Assembly (NCBI GenBank): GCA_963704615.1
Contig: OY969923.1
Location: 1,984,001 to 2,048,000, forward strand
DNA: 64,000 bases
Direction: 5' to 3'
Source of the DNA: Bog-756 sp963704615
Lineage (GTDB): Bacteria > Actinomycetota > Acidimicrobiia > Acidimicrobiales > RAAP-2
Shown here: positions 18,105 to 27,612 of the stretch, piece by piece
How positions within the stretch are numbered: position 1 is the stretch's first letter
How the letters are laid out: every line of letters begins with the position of its first letter
The notes under the pieces: model-generated
Seen by the model: only the letters and a program-made list of their open reading frames with translations
Told to the model about the DNA's origin: nothing
The model's database searches: none
Translations under genes and position numbers: made by a program

Positions 18105-18121
18105 CCCGGCCGCGGGCCGGG
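18105..18121 (+). terminator. GC-rich hairpin after the PMT-like gene
   Basis: CCCGGCC-GCG-GGCCGGG forms a perfect 7-bp stem 18 nt after the stop, and an alternative stem GGGGTC/GACCCC follows directly (18119-18131). No U-tract is present. The rest of the 18087-18266 spacer holds only the ribosome binding site of the next gene. Confidence 0.4.
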
Positions 18122-18266
18122 GTCGGACCCCGGTTCAGTTCGGCGACGAAACGGTCGATGAAGAGACAGGTGAGACGCACGCGTCCACACCGGGGCCCCG
18201 ATCCGATTGATCGTCATTCGGCCGAGCCCCGTTCCTGATCTGGGCCGGACAAGGAGGAACGACCGG

Positions 18267-20531
18267 ATGGACACAGCGCACGGTGACAGGCCAACGAACG
18301 GGCTCCGAAGGACGGCTCGGCGGCGCATGGTCGCCGCCGGCGCGCTGGTTGCCGGAGCGGCCGCCCTGCTGGCCGGCATCAGTTCCCCGCCGGCCTCGGC
18401 CGCCGGACCGGCGCCCCACATCGGTCTCTCCGTGGCGCTGACCTGGCAGCAGACCCTGCCCGACGCCGGTGGCCCCATCGGACAGAGCTCGCCCACCGTG
18501 GCCACCCTGGACGGTGGAGGTCCCGCGGCGGTGGTGGGTGACCGCGACGGCAACCTGTGGGCCTTCCACCTCGACAACGGCTCGCCCGTCGCCGGATGGC
18601 CGGCCCACACCGCCGGGGCCCCGATCGATTCGACGCCCTCGGTCACGCCCAACGGTTCGGGCACCGATGACGTCTTTGTCGGGGCGGGGAACGCCGCCCA
18701 ACCCAACGTCGGCGGCTATTTCGCCTTTTCCAACTCGGGATCCGAGCTCTGGGGACGGAACGCGCCGGATCCCAACGGCCTTCACGGCGTGCAGGCGTCG
18801 ATGGCGGTTGGCAACCTCGGCGGGGTCACCTCGGTGGTGGCTCCGTCGCTGGGGCAGGACGAGTACGCCTTCAACGCCGCCAACGGGGCGACCTTGCCGG
18901 GTTGGCCGTTCTTCACTGCCGACAGCGGTTTCTCCACCCCGTCACTGGCCGACCTCTACGGCAACGGGCAGACCGAAGTGGTCGAGGGCGGCGACTCGAC
19001 GGCCGGGGTCGCCTACGGCCAGACCTATACGTCGGGCGGCCACCTCCGCGTTCTGGGCGCCGGAGGCAACCTTCTGTGCGACTACGACACGACCCAGACG
19101 GTCGACTCGTCACCGGCGGTGGGAAGCTTTCTGGCCGGGGGCCAGACCGGCATCGCCTTCGGCACCGGGTCGTACTATCCCGGAGCCTCCGATTCCGACA
19201 CGCTCTTCGCTTCGGACTCCCACTGCAACATCGTGTGGCGCACCAACCTGGGTGGCAACACGGTGTCCAGCCCGGCGCTGGGTGACATCGAAGGTGATGG
19301 GAACGTCGAAGTCCTCGAAGGCGTCGACACCGGTTCGAGCGGACTGGTGTGGGCCCTCAACGGATCCAACGGTGCCCCGCTTCCGGGTTGGCCCCAGGCC
19401 ACACCGGGCCGGATCATCGGCGGGATCACCACCGCAGATCTCACCGGCGACGGCTACAACGACCTTCTCGTGCCGACTACCGACGGACTCGTCATCTACG
19501 ACGGTCGGAGCGCGCAGCCGATAGCCACGTTGGGCAGCGGGGCCATCGGGCTCCAGAACTCACCGCTGGTGACCATCGATCCCAACGGGACCATCGGCAT
19601 CACCCTGGCCGGCTACAACGCCCAGAACGCCGGGTACATCCAGCACTGGGAGATCACCGGCCGCGACGTGCAATCGCTGGGCCAGAGGTCATGGCCGATG
19701 TTCCACCAGAACCCCCAGCTGACCGGGTGGCTCGACCAGCCCCCACCCGGCCATCTCAACAAACCGATCGTGGGCATGGCCGCCACCGGTGACGGGAAGG
19801 GCTACTGGGACGTGGCCTCCGACGGCGGGCTGTTCGCCTTCGGTGACGCGGCATTCCACGGTTCGATGGGAGGCCAACCGCTGAACCAACCGATCGTGGG
19901 CATGGCCGCCTCGCCCGGCGGCGCCGGGTATTGGGAAGTGGCCTCGGACGGCGGGCTCTTCGCCTTCGGCGACGCCGGCTTCTACGGGTCCACCGGCAAC
20001 CTGGTGCTGAACAAACCGGTGGTGGGCATGGCCGCCACCCCCGACGGTCGGGGTTACTGGCTGGTGGCCTCCGACGGGGGCATCTTCGCCTTCGGTGACG
20101 CCGGCTTCTACGGGTCCACCGGCAACCTGGTGCTGAACAAACCGGTGGTGGGCATGGCCGCCACCCCCGACGGTCGGGGTTACTGGCTGGTGGCCGCCGA
20201 CGGGGGCATCTTCGCCTTCGGTGACGCCGGCTTCTACGGGTCCACCGGCAACCTGGTGCTCAACCAGCCGGTGGTGGGCATGGCCGCCACACCCGATGGC
20301 GGTGGGTACTGGTTCGTGGCCGCCGACGGAGGTGTCTTCGCCGAAGGGGACGCCCGGTTCTACGGATCGATGGGCGGTCAACCGCTCAACCAACCGGTGG
20401 TGGGCATGGCCTCCAACCGCGGCAACGGCTACTGGCTGGTGGCCGCGGACGGCGGTCTCTTCTCCTTCGGGTCGGCGCCGTTCTACGGCTCGATCCCCCA
20501 GCTGTTCGCCGCGGCCGTCGGGACCGACTGA
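18267..20531 (+). CDS. Secreted FG-GAP-like protein with six C-terminal 42-residue repeats
   Basis: A 754-residue exported protein. ATG 18267 has an AAGGAGG ribosome binding site 11 nt upstream. The N-terminus is a long signal peptide with arginines (RRTARRR) before the hydrophobic core and an ASA cleavage region; Tat export is possible. Residues about 50-490 contain FG-GAP/VCBS-like blades (SPTVATLDGGG, PSLADLYGNGQTEVVEG, PALGDIEGDGNVEVLEG, TADLTGDGYNDLLVP). From 19758 on there are six tandem units of the form NKPVVGMAATPDGRGYWLVA followed by SDGGIFAFGDAGFYGSTG. Both parts are probably beta-propeller-like and act outside the cell. Function is unknown; adhesion or wall binding is a guess. The next gene, 71 bp downstream, has the same repeats. 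Confidence 0.85.
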   Translation: MDTAHGDRPTNGLRRTARRRMVAAGALVAGAAALLAGISSPPASAAGPAPHIGLSVALTWQQTLPDAGGPIGQSSPTVATLDGGGPAAVVGDRDGNLWAFHLDNGSPVAGWPAHTAGAPIDSTPSVTPNGSGTDDVFVGAGNAAQPNVGGYFAFSNSGSELWGRNAPDPNGLHGVQASMAVGNLGGVTSVVAPSLGQDEYAFNAANGATLPGWPFFTADSGFSTPSLADLYGNGQTEVVEGGDSTAGVAYGQTYTSGGHLRVLGAGGNLLCDYDTTQTVDSSPAVGSFLAGGQTGIAFGTGSYYPGASDSDTLFASDSHCNIVWRTNLGGNTVSSPALGDIEGDGNVEVLEGVDTGSSGLVWALNGSNGAPLPGWPQATPGRIIGGITTADLTGDGYNDLLVPTTDGLVIYDGRSAQPIATLGSGAIGLQNSPLVTIDPNGTIGITLAGYNAQNAGYIQHWEITGRDVQSLGQRSWPMFHQNPQLTGWLDQPPPGHLNKPIVGMAATGDGKGYWDVASDGGLFAFGDAAFHGSMGGQPLNQPIVGMAASPGGAGYWEVASDGGLFAFGDAGFYGSTGNLVLNKPVVGMAATPDGRGYWLVASDGGIFAFGDAGFYGSTGNLVLNKPVVGMAATPDGRGYWLVAADGGIFAFGDAGFYGSTGNLVLNQPVVGMAATPDGGGYWFVAADGGVFAEGDARFYGSMGGQPLNQPVVGMASNRGNGYWLVAADGGLFSFGSAPFYGSIPQLFAAAVGTD
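19758..20513 (+). repeat. Six tandem 126-bp coding repeats (first gene)
   Basis: Units start at 19758, 19884, 20010, 20136, 20262 and 20388, each 42 codons except the last, which is one codon shorter in its core. Units 3 and 4 are almost identical in DNA, pointing to recent duplication or gene conversion. The same unit recurs in the gene at 20603. Confidence 0.9.
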
Positions 20532-20602
20532 CATCGCCGCGGCGGCCCGGATCGGACCGGCCACCGGGGGAGTCCACCGGCGACGAGAAGCGCCGCAGTA
20601 CG

Positions 20603-22672
20603 GTGGTCGGCGAGGTGGGTGAGGTGCTGAAGCGATCCAGGGCAGTCGGCGTCGGCCCCCAGCACGGGGTGCGATCACGGGTCCTGGCCCTGGCCTCGCT
20701 GATCGCGTGCGCCCTGGTGTGCTCGACTCTGGGTGCCGTCGCGGTGACCTCACCGGCGGCGGCCTACCCCGCCGCCGCGGTGTCGTTCGAAGGACACGGG
20801 TACGGCCACGGCCACGGCATGGGCCAGTGGGGCGCTCTCGGCTACGCCCTGGCCGGCACCAGTTACTCCTCGATCGTCGACCACTACTACGGGGGCACCA
20901 ACCTGGCCACTCTGTCGGCCGGTCAGGAGGCGACCCAGGTGCGGGTGGCACTCACCGAGAACAACGGCAACACGGTGATCGTGACCTCGGGATCGCCGTT
21001 CTCCGTGGCCGGAACCTCGATCGACGTGGGCGCCGGCCAAGCCGTGTTCATGAACCCGATCACCGGCGGGCAGTGGCAGGTGTTGGTCGGCCCCAGCTGC
21101 GGGGGACCGTGGACGTTGCGGACCACGCTGACCAATCCCACCGCCGTCCCCAGTGTCAACCCCGGGCTCGGTGATCCGAACACCGGACAGGAAGCCCTCC
21201 AGCTGTGCCAGATCGGCGGCAACCTGACCGTACGGGGATCGATCGAGGCCACCTTCAACTCGGACAGCTCACCGCGGACCGTCAACATCGTCCCCCTGGA
21301 GGAGTACGTGTCGGGGGTGGTCCCCAACGAATCTCCGGCCGGGTGGGGAACCATCGGGAGCGCCGGTCCCCAGGGCCAGGCTTGGGGATTCCAGGAGCTC
21401 GAGGCCCAGGCGGTGGCCGCCCGCGCCTACGTCATGAGCGGGCTGGGCTCCTATGGCGGGTACGCCGACATCTGTGACCTCGACTGCCAGACCTACCGGG
21501 GCACCCTCAACGAGAGCCCTTTCACCGACCTGGCCGTCACCGACACCGCGGGCCAGGTGATGGAGTTTCCGGGGGGGACGGTGGCGGCCACCCAGTACTC
21601 GGCGTCGACCGGGGGCTACACCAACCCGGGGGCTTTCCCGGCGGTGCCGGACGCCGGTGACGCGGTCTGCGTCCCCGGCGCCTGCAACCCCAACCACACC
21701 TGGACGGCCTCGGTGCCTGTCTCGACCATCGACTCGGCCTGGCCCCAACTGGGAACGCTGGCGTCGATCAGCATCACCGGTCGCAACGGTTACGGCGAAT
21801 GGGGTGGGAGGGTGACGGCCATGACCCTGGTCGGCACCCAACAGAACGTCTCGCTGACCGGAGACGAGTTCGCCGCCGGCGTCGGTCTGCTGTCGGACTG
21901 GTTCACCACCAACACCACCCTCGGGGCCCCGGCTGTGGGGATGGCGGCAACCCCCTCCCGTCAGGGGTACTGGCTCACCGCCAGCAACGGCGACATCGCC
22001 GACTTCGGCGACGCCGCCTTCGAGGGTTCCGCCAGCGGCCTCGCCCTGGTCCGGCCGGTGGTGGGCATGGCCCCCACCCCTGATGGGCAGGGCTACTGGC
22101 TGGTGGCCTCCGACGGTGGGGTCTTCAGCTACGGCGACGCCGCCTTCTACGGGTCCACCGGCAACCTGGTGCTCAACAAACCGGTGGTGGGCATGGCCGC
22201 CACCCCCGACGGTCGGGGCTACTGGCTGGTGGCCGCCGACGGCGGGGTCTTCAGTTACGGCGACGCCGCTTTCTACGGGTCCACCGGCAACCTGGTCCTC
22301 AACAAACCAGTGGTAGGCATGGCCGCCACCCCCGACGGTCGGGGCTACTGGCTGGTGGCCGCCGACGGCGGGGTCTTCAGTTACGGCGACGCTGCCTTCT
22401 ACGGGTCCACCGGCAACCTGGTCCTCAACAAACCGGTGGTGGGCATGGCCGCCGCCCCCGGGGGGCAGGGCTACTGGCTGGTGGCCTCCGACGGCGGGGT
22501 CTTCAGCTACGGCGACGCCGCCTTCCACGGTTCGACCGGATCCCTCACCCTGGCCCAGCCGATGGTGGGCATGGCCGCGGCCGGCGGTGGCCAGGGCTAC
22601 TGGCTGGTGGCCGCGGACGGGGGCATCTTCAGCTTCGGCGACGCCGCCTTCTACGGCTCGGCCGCGGGATAA
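20603..22672 (+). CDS. Secreted SpoIID/LytB-domain protein with six C-terminal 42-residue repeats
   Basis: About 680-690 residues. Start codons GTG at 20603, 20615 and 20624 are all in frame; a TACGGT -10-like box at 20599-20604 argues for 20615 or 20624. A signal peptide ends near SPAAAYP. Residues about 60-440 form a SpoIID/LytB domain: GHGYGHGHGMGQWGALGYA, VPLEEYVSGVVPNE, LEAQAVAARAYV and SASTGGYT. In sporulating Firmicutes SpoIID is a peptidoglycan lytic transglycosylase or its activator LytB; in actinobacteria these proteins are presumed to act on the wall. From 21923 six repeats (VVGMAATPDGRGYWLVAADG...) follow, near-identical to those upstream. Confidence 0.87.
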   Translation: MVGEVGEVLKRSRAVGVGPQHGVRSRVLALASLIACALVCSTLGAVAVTSPAAAYPAAAVSFEGHGYGHGHGMGQWGALGYALAGTSYSSIVDHYYGGTNLATLSAGQEATQVRVALTENNGNTVIVTSGSPFSVAGTSIDVGAGQAVFMNPITGGQWQVLVGPSCGGPWTLRTTLTNPTAVPSVNPGLGDPNTGQEALQLCQIGGNLTVRGSIEATFNSDSSPRTVNIVPLEEYVSGVVPNESPAGWGTIGSAGPQGQAWGFQELEAQAVAARAYVMSGLGSYGGYADICDLDCQTYRGTLNESPFTDLAVTDTAGQVMEFPGGTVAATQYSASTGGYTNPGAFPAVPDAGDAVCVPGACNPNHTWTASVPVSTIDSAWPQLGTLASISITGRNGYGEWGGRVTAMTLVGTQQNVSLTGDEFAAGVGLLSDWFTTNTTLGAPAVGMAATPSRQGYWLTASNGDIADFGDAAFEGSASGLALVRPVVGMAPTPDGQGYWLVASDGGVFSYGDAAFYGSTGNLVLNKPVVGMAATPDGRGYWLVAADGGVFSYGDAAFYGSTGNLVLNKPVVGMAATPDGRGYWLVAADGGVFSYGDAAFYGSTGNLVLNKPVVGMAAAPGGQGYWLVASDGGVFSYGDAAFHGSTGSLTLAQPMVGMAAAGGGQGYWLVAADGGIFSFGDAAFYGSAAG
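21923..22672 (+). repeat. Six tandem 126-bp coding repeats (second gene)
   Basis: Units start at 21923, 22049, 22175, 22301, 22427 and 22553. Units 3 and 4 are almost identical. The variant here is GGVFSYGDAAFYGSTGNLVL rather than GGIFAFGDAGFYGSTGNLVL, so each gene has been homogenised within itself. Confidence 0.9.
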
Positions 22673-22725
22673 CCCTGTCGGCAGCACGGGGCGAGCGCCC
22701 CTGGCGGGCCATCGTCTTTGCCCCG

Positions 22726-25135
22726 TTGGGCGATGGTCGGACCCGGCGTCGGGGCACCGACGCCGCCCGCTTGGTCGTCGGCGTCCTCGCTGTCCTGGTG
22801 TGCTGGCTGTTCGCCCGGGCCAACTCGAGCTCCGAGCACATCGTGGCCACCGCCATGGCCTCCCCACCCAACGGTGTGCGCTGGCTGGTCTCGGTGGTGT
22901 GGTGGGCGACGTCGGTCGGGGTCATCGTCCTCGTCGCCGTGCTGGCCCTGGTGTCCCGCCGATGGTCGGCCATCCGGGACATCGGGCTCGCCGGGGGGGT
23001 GTCGTGGATCGCCTGCGTGATACTGGTGGCGCTCTGGGGGGCGACCGGGGGCCGGCCACCGGATCCCTCGCTCCACGGCTTCGCGCTCGTCCTTCCCGGT
23101 GGCCCGGGTGGCGGCGACGGTGGGGGTGGCCACCGCCTCGCTGCCCTACCTGAGTCGATGGTTGCAACGGACGATCGAAGCGGCCATCGTCTTGATGGCC
23201 GTGGCCGCCGTCGTTCACCAGTCGGGACTACCGGTGGCCATCCTCGGCAGCCTGGCCGTCGGTTGGGGTGCCACCGCTCTGGTCCATCTCCTCGTGGGGT
23301 CCCCCCTCGGCCTGCCGTCGACCGGTGAGGTGCTCGTGTTGCTGGACGATCTCGGAATTGCCGCCGAGGCCATCACTCCGGGGTCACGTCAGGACTGGGG
23401 CGTCGGACGGTTCACCGGTCGAGTCGACGGTGCCGAGGTCGACGTCTCCTTTTACGGACGTGACGCGTCGGACGCCCAGCTCCTGGCCAAGACGGCGCGG
23501 TTCCTCTTCTACCGGGACTCGGGACCGACGCTGGCCCTCACTCGCCGCCAACAGGTCGAGCACGAGGCGTACCTGACCCTGATGGCCGCTCGGTCGGGAG
23601 CCCGGGCGCCGTCGGTTCTGGCCGCCGGCCCGGCCGGCCCGGCCCACGACGCGCTGTTGGTCACCCGACCACCGGCCGGCCAACAGCTGGCCGCCTTTGC
23701 TCCCAAGGTCCCACCGGACCGGTCCGACGACGGCGATGGTGTCGTGGCTGTCGAACCGGCGGTCGCCCCGCTGGCCGATGCCGCCCTCGAGGACTTGTTC
23801 AGCCAACTGCTCGCCCTCCGCAGGGCGCGCATCGCCCACGGCGCTCTCTCCACGCGGACCATCGTGGTCGGTGCGGACGGCAAGGTGGGGTTGGTCGACT
23901 TCCGCGCCGCGTCGACAGTGGCCACCGATGATCAGCTCGACCGCGACACGGCTGCCGCCCTGGCCGCGGTGGCCTCGGTCGCCGGTCCCGAGCGGGCGGT
24001 GGCTGCGGCCACCGCGTCGTTGCCCCCCGAGGTCGTCGCCGCCTCGCTGCCCTTTCTGCAGCGGGCCGCCCTGGACTCGGTGGCCTCGAGAGGCTTGCGA
24101 GGCAAGAAGTCCACGCTGGTGGCTTTGCGGGAGCAAGGGGCCGCCGCGGTGGGGGTCGACGTGCCCAAGCTCATCGAGCCGCGCCGGGTGAGTTGGGTGA
24201 CCTTGGTCTTGGTGGCCGGCACCCTCATCGGGGGATGGGCCCTGATCGGGGTCCTCATCAACGTGGGCAAGTCCTGGGACACCATCACCGGTGCCGACTG
24301 GGGCTGGGTGGCGCTGGTGTTCGTTTTGGCGCAGGCCGCCTATCCGGCCATCGCCATCACCACGGTGGGATCGGTGACCAGCCCGCTCCCTTTCGGACGC
24401 ACGCTGGCCCTCGAACTGTCCGACACTTTCGTGGCCCTGGCCGGCGGGTCGATGGCCGTCCTGGCCACCCGGGTCAGGTTCTTCCAACAAGAGGGCTACA
24501 GCGGCACGGTGGCGGTGAGCTCGGGTGTGCTGGTGAGCACGGCGAGCTGGATCGTGAAGGGCGCCCTGTTCCTCATCGCCCTGCCCCTGGCCATCGGCAA
24601 CCTCGACTTCACCACCTCCGAGAACGACAACAGCAGCGGGGACTCCCATCTGGTCTGGCTCATCGTGATCGCCGTCATCGCCGCCGGGGTGGTCCTCGGC
24701 CTGGTCTTCGCCGTTCCCCGCTGGCGCCGGATGGCCGCCCAGAAAATACGCCCCAAGGCCTCCGAGATGTGGACCCACCTCAAGCTCTTGGCCACCCACC
24801 CGCGCAACCTGGTGGAGATCTTCGGGGGCAACGTGGTCGCCCAGCTCCTGGTGGCCCTGGCCCTGGGTGCCTCCCTCCACGCCTTCGGACAGCATCTCGG
24901 TCTGGCCACGCTGCTGGTCGTCCTCACCCTCGGCTCCATGCTGGGCGGCATCTCGCCGGTGCCGGGGGGCATGGGGGTGGTCGAGGCCGGCATGATCATC
25001 GGCTTGACCGCGGCCGGGATCCCCGAGACGGACGCGGTGGCCGCCGTCTTCGTCCAGCGGCTGTTCACCGCCTACCTCCCGCCGATCTGGGGCTGGTTCG
25101 TGTTGGTGTGGATGAGACAGAAGGAGTATCTGTGA
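22726..25135 (+). pseudogene. Flippase-like (LPG-synthase TM / UPF0104) membrane protein with kinase-like domain, one apparent +1 frameshift
   Basis: The first frame (TTG 22726, RRRGTDAARLVVGVLAVLVCW) encodes two to three spans up to GFALV at about 23091. There GTC-C-TTC has an extra base, and the next frame continues FPVARVAATVGVATASLPYL to 25135; corrected length is about 800 residues. Residues about 250-400 look like a degenerate kinase fold (AHGALSTRTIVV for the catalytic loop, LVDFRAAS for DFG). The C-terminal 310 residues have about seven spans with the LPG-synthase TM signature GGNVVAQLLVALALGASL and PVPGGMGVVEAGMI. Such proteins are lipid flippase candidates. Substrate unknown. The true start may lie upstream of 22726. 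Confidence 0.75.
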
Positions 25136-25150
25136 GCGCGGCCCCGCCGG

Positions 25151-25822
25151 TCAGCCCTCGCCGGCCCCGAGTTGGGCTCCACTCAGCCCCGGAAAGGGGC
25201 GAAGCCGGCTCAGAGGTCCGAGCCTGCCCACGTTGATGCCGACATCGGCGGCCTCCAGCATGCTCCGGTCCCCGCGGCTGTTGCCGTAGGCCCACAGCCG
25301 GGCGGGGACCTCGTCCAAGTCGTCGATCCACAGGCGGAGCCGGCGGACCTTCTCGGCGCCGCGGCAGTTGGCCCCCTGGTAGTGACCGGTCAGGGTGCCG
25401 TCCGGGCTCACGGCCAGCCGAGTGGCGATCACGGCGTCAGCCCCGAGCTCGTCGCCGGCCACGTTGACGTAGAGCTCGGGAGAGGCGGACACGATGGCCA
25501 CCCGATCACCGCGGTGGCGGTGCCAGTCGAACCGGTCCCGCACCGCTGGTCGCAGGTGGCGGGCCAGGTGCTGATGGGCAAAGTCGGCGGCCACCTGCTG
25601 GGCGCGCCCGACGGTGACCCCGGCCAGCACCCGCTCGAAGAGGAGCTCCTTGGTGCGGTCGGCCACCGACCCGCCGGCCACCGCGGCGTGGGCCAGGCGG
25701 GGGGCGAGGGTCAATGACGCCGTTGTCACCGCCGGCCGCCCGGCCACGGCACAGAGGAACTCGAACACGCTCCCGCTGTCGGTGAGGGTGCCGTCGAAGT
25801 CGAAAGCGGCGACGTCGGGCAT
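25151..25822 (-). CDS. HAD superfamily (IB-type) phosphatase
   Basis: A 223-residue hydrolase with motif I DFDGTLTDSGSVFEFL (nucleophile Asp in DFDGT), motif II SASPELY and the acidic motif III/IV region YGNSRGDRSML. This is the phosphoserine-phosphatase-like subclass (HAD-IB) also found in acyl-glycerol-phosphate and PSP-like enzymes. ATG 25822 was chosen because the protein then starts MPDVAAFDFDGT, as usual; the frame extends further upstream but overlaps the crotonase gene. It lies 17 bp downstream of that gene on the same strand and is probably co-transcribed. The substrate is unknown. Confidence 0.85.
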   Translation of the reverse strand: MPDVAAFDFDGTLTDSGSVFEFLCAVAGRPAVTTASLTLAPRLAHAAVAGGSVADRTKELLFERVLAGVTVGRAQQVAADFAHQHLARHLRPAVRDRFDWHRHRGDRVAIVSASPELYVNVAGDELGADAVIATRLAVSPDGTLTGHYQGANCRGAEKVRRLRLWIDDLDEVPARLWAYGNSRGDRSMLEAADVGINVGRLGPLSRLRPFPGLSGAQLGAGEG

Positions 25823-25839
25823 CGGGATCGGCGCCGATG

Positions 25840-26631
25840 TCAGCGGTCGCCGGAGCCGACCGCTGATCCGCCCCGCCCGGCCCCGGCCGCGAACCGGGCC
25901 GCCCCCGCCCCTGCCTCGGGCGAGGCCAGGCTGGCCAACCCCCACCGGGTCTCGGCCGGCAACGCCTCCCCGATCGGGAGGCCCCACTGGGCCAGAGCGG
26001 ACTGGCGGTCGTTGCGCAGGCAGGTCTGGGGCAGGGCGGCCAACTGCCGGCCCCAGGCCACCGCCTGCTCGAGGGCGGTCCCGACCGGCACCACCCGATT
26101 GACCAGTCCGATGGCCAGGGCCTCCTGCGCCCTGACCTCCCGCCCGGTCAGGATGAGGTCGAGGGCCCGGCCTTGACCGATGAGGCGGGGGAGACGGACC
26201 GTGCCCCCGTCGACCAGGGGGACTCCGAAGCGCCGGCAGAACACGCCGAAGGCGGCGTCGGCCGCCGCCACCCGGAGATCGCACCAGATGGCCAGCTCGA
26301 GCCCCCCGGCCACCGCGTAGCCCTCCACGGCGGCGATGACCGGCTTGGTGAGCTCGAGGCGGGTCGGACCCAGCGGCCCCGGCCCGTCCTCGGCCACCCG
26401 GTGCCGATCGCCACCGGCCAGGGCCTGCAAATCGGCACCGGCGCAGAAGGTTCCGTCGGTCCCGGTGAGCACGGCGACCGACGCGGCGTCGTCGGCGTCG
26501 AAGGCGAGAAAGGCGTCCAGCAGCTGGCCGGCCGTCTGTGGGTCCACCGCGTTCCGTCGCTCCGGACGGTTGATCGCCACCACCGTGACCGGACCCTCTC
26601 GGTTTGTCTGGACGGTCGACGTCATCTCCAC
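25840..26631 (-). CDS. Enoyl-CoA hydratase/isomerase family protein
   Basis: A crotonase-fold protein of 261-263 residues. The CoA and oxyanion-hole segments are visible: TFCAGADLQAL and VIAAVEGYAVAGGLELAIWCDLRVA, then FGVPLVDGGTVRLPRLIG. The last segment carries no Glu at the usual catalytic place, as in many isomerase or uncharacterised members, so the exact reaction is open. GTG 26631 and ATG 26625 are both possible starts; the latter gives MTSTVQTNREG. A Gly/Ala-rich tail of about 25 residues ends the protein. The 179-bp region upstream carries the divergent peroxiredoxin promoter. Confidence 0.85.
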   Translation of the reverse strand: MEMTSTVQTNREGPVTVVAINRPERRNAVDPQTAGQLLDAFLAFDADDAASVAVLTGTDGTFCAGADLQALAGGDRHRVAEDGPGPLGPTRLELTKPVIAAVEGYAVAGGLELAIWCDLRVAAADAAFGVFCRRFGVPLVDGGTVRLPRLIGQGRALDLILTGREVRAQEALAIGLVNRVVPVGTALEQAVAWGRQLAALPQTCLRNDRQSALAQWGLPIGEALPAETRWGLASLASPEAGAGAARFAAGAGRGGSAVGSGDR

Positions 26632-26810
26632 AGCATGGTGGAGCGGGGCGGCGAGGGCCAGGCCCCGCCGGTTGTCCCCACCCGGCGGTGAATCACGACC
26701 AACTCGGTCGACTATTGGCCCGACTTCGACTAACCTGACGGCGACGACATCGCGGCCCCGACCGGTTCCGATTCCTGAGTGACCTGACCCACACGCAAAA
26801 GGAGAGATTC

Positions 26811-27446
26811 ATGGCAATTCGATTGGGCGACACAGCCCCCGATTTCACCGCGGAGACCACCGAGGGCACCATCAACTTCCACGAGTACCTGGGGGACAGC
26901 TGGGGTGTGCTCTTCTCTCACCCCAAGGATTTCACCCCGGTATGCACGACCGAGCTGGGCGCCTTCTCCAAGGCCAAGCCCGAATTCGACAAGCGGGACA
27001 CCAAGCTGATCGGCCTGTCGGTCGACGATGTGGCCTCGCACGGCAAGTGGGCCGGCGACATCGAGGAGACCCAGGGCCAGGCCCTCAACTTCCCCCTGAT
27101 CGGCGACGAGGATCGCAAGGTCGCCGACCTGTACGACATGATCCACCCCAACGCCAACGACACCGCCACTGTGCGCTCGGTCTTCATCATCGGACCCGAC
27201 AAGAAGGTCAAGCTGACCCTCACCTACCCGGCCTCGACTGGTCGGAACGTGAGCGAGATCCTCCGGGTCCTCGACTCCCTCCAGCTGACCAGTGACTACA
27301 AAGTGGCCACCCCGGTCAACTGGGAGGACGGCCAGGACGTGATCATCGTCCCCGCGGTGTCCGACGAAGAGGCCAAGGAGCGCTTCCCCAAGGGCTTCAA
27401 GGCGGTCAAGCCCTACCTGCGGGTGACCCCTCAGCCCAACAAATAG
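26811..27446 (+). CDS. 1-Cys peroxiredoxin (Prx6-type)
   Basis: A 211-residue peroxiredoxin that reduces peroxides. HPKDFTPVCTTELG holds the peroxidatic Cys45 with the conserved Pro and Thr. The C-terminal extension (VNWEDGQDVIIVPAVSDEEA) is that of the Prx6 subfamily, and no resolving Cys is present, so an external thiol must recycle it; mycothiol is a reasonable candidate. The ribosome binding site AAAAGGAGAG (26797-26806) is one of the strongest in the window and suggests high expression. TAACCT at 26731-26736 is a possible -10 box, leaving a 5' leader of about 70 nt. The gene is monocistronic. Confidence 0.93.
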   Translation: MAIRLGDTAPDFTAETTEGTINFHEYLGDSWGVLFSHPKDFTPVCTTELGAFSKAKPEFDKRDTKLIGLSVDDVASHGKWAGDIEETQGQALNFPLIGDEDRKVADLYDMIHPNANDTATVRSVFIIGPDKKVKLTLTYPASTGRNVSEILRVLDSLQLTSDYKVATPVNWEDGQDVIIVPAVSDEEAKERFPKGFKAVKPYLRVTPQPNK

Positions 27447-27454
27447 AGGGCACG

Positions 27455-27471
27455 GGGCGATCGTCGCCCCG
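27455..27471 (+). terminator. Hairpin after the peroxiredoxin gene
   Basis: GGGGCGA-TCG-TCGCCCC forms a perfect 7-bp stem 9 nt after the stop. It lacks a U-tract. Confidence 0.45.
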
Positions 27472-27612
27472 GCCGAGGGTGGATCGACCGGGTCCGGCAC
27501 GTCCCGATCCGGTCATCAGTGATGCCTCGCGACCTGGGATGCTGCTACCATGAAGGTGCCGCCGTGTTCCCTCCGCCGGCCGACACGAACACCTCAAAGG
27601 TCGATTCCCCTC

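Noticed and set aside
19758..22672. Regular tandem repeats that might suggest a CRISPR array or satellite
   Set aside because: Units are 126 bp, in frame, and encode conserved 42-residue protein repeats; there are no spacers and no cas genes.
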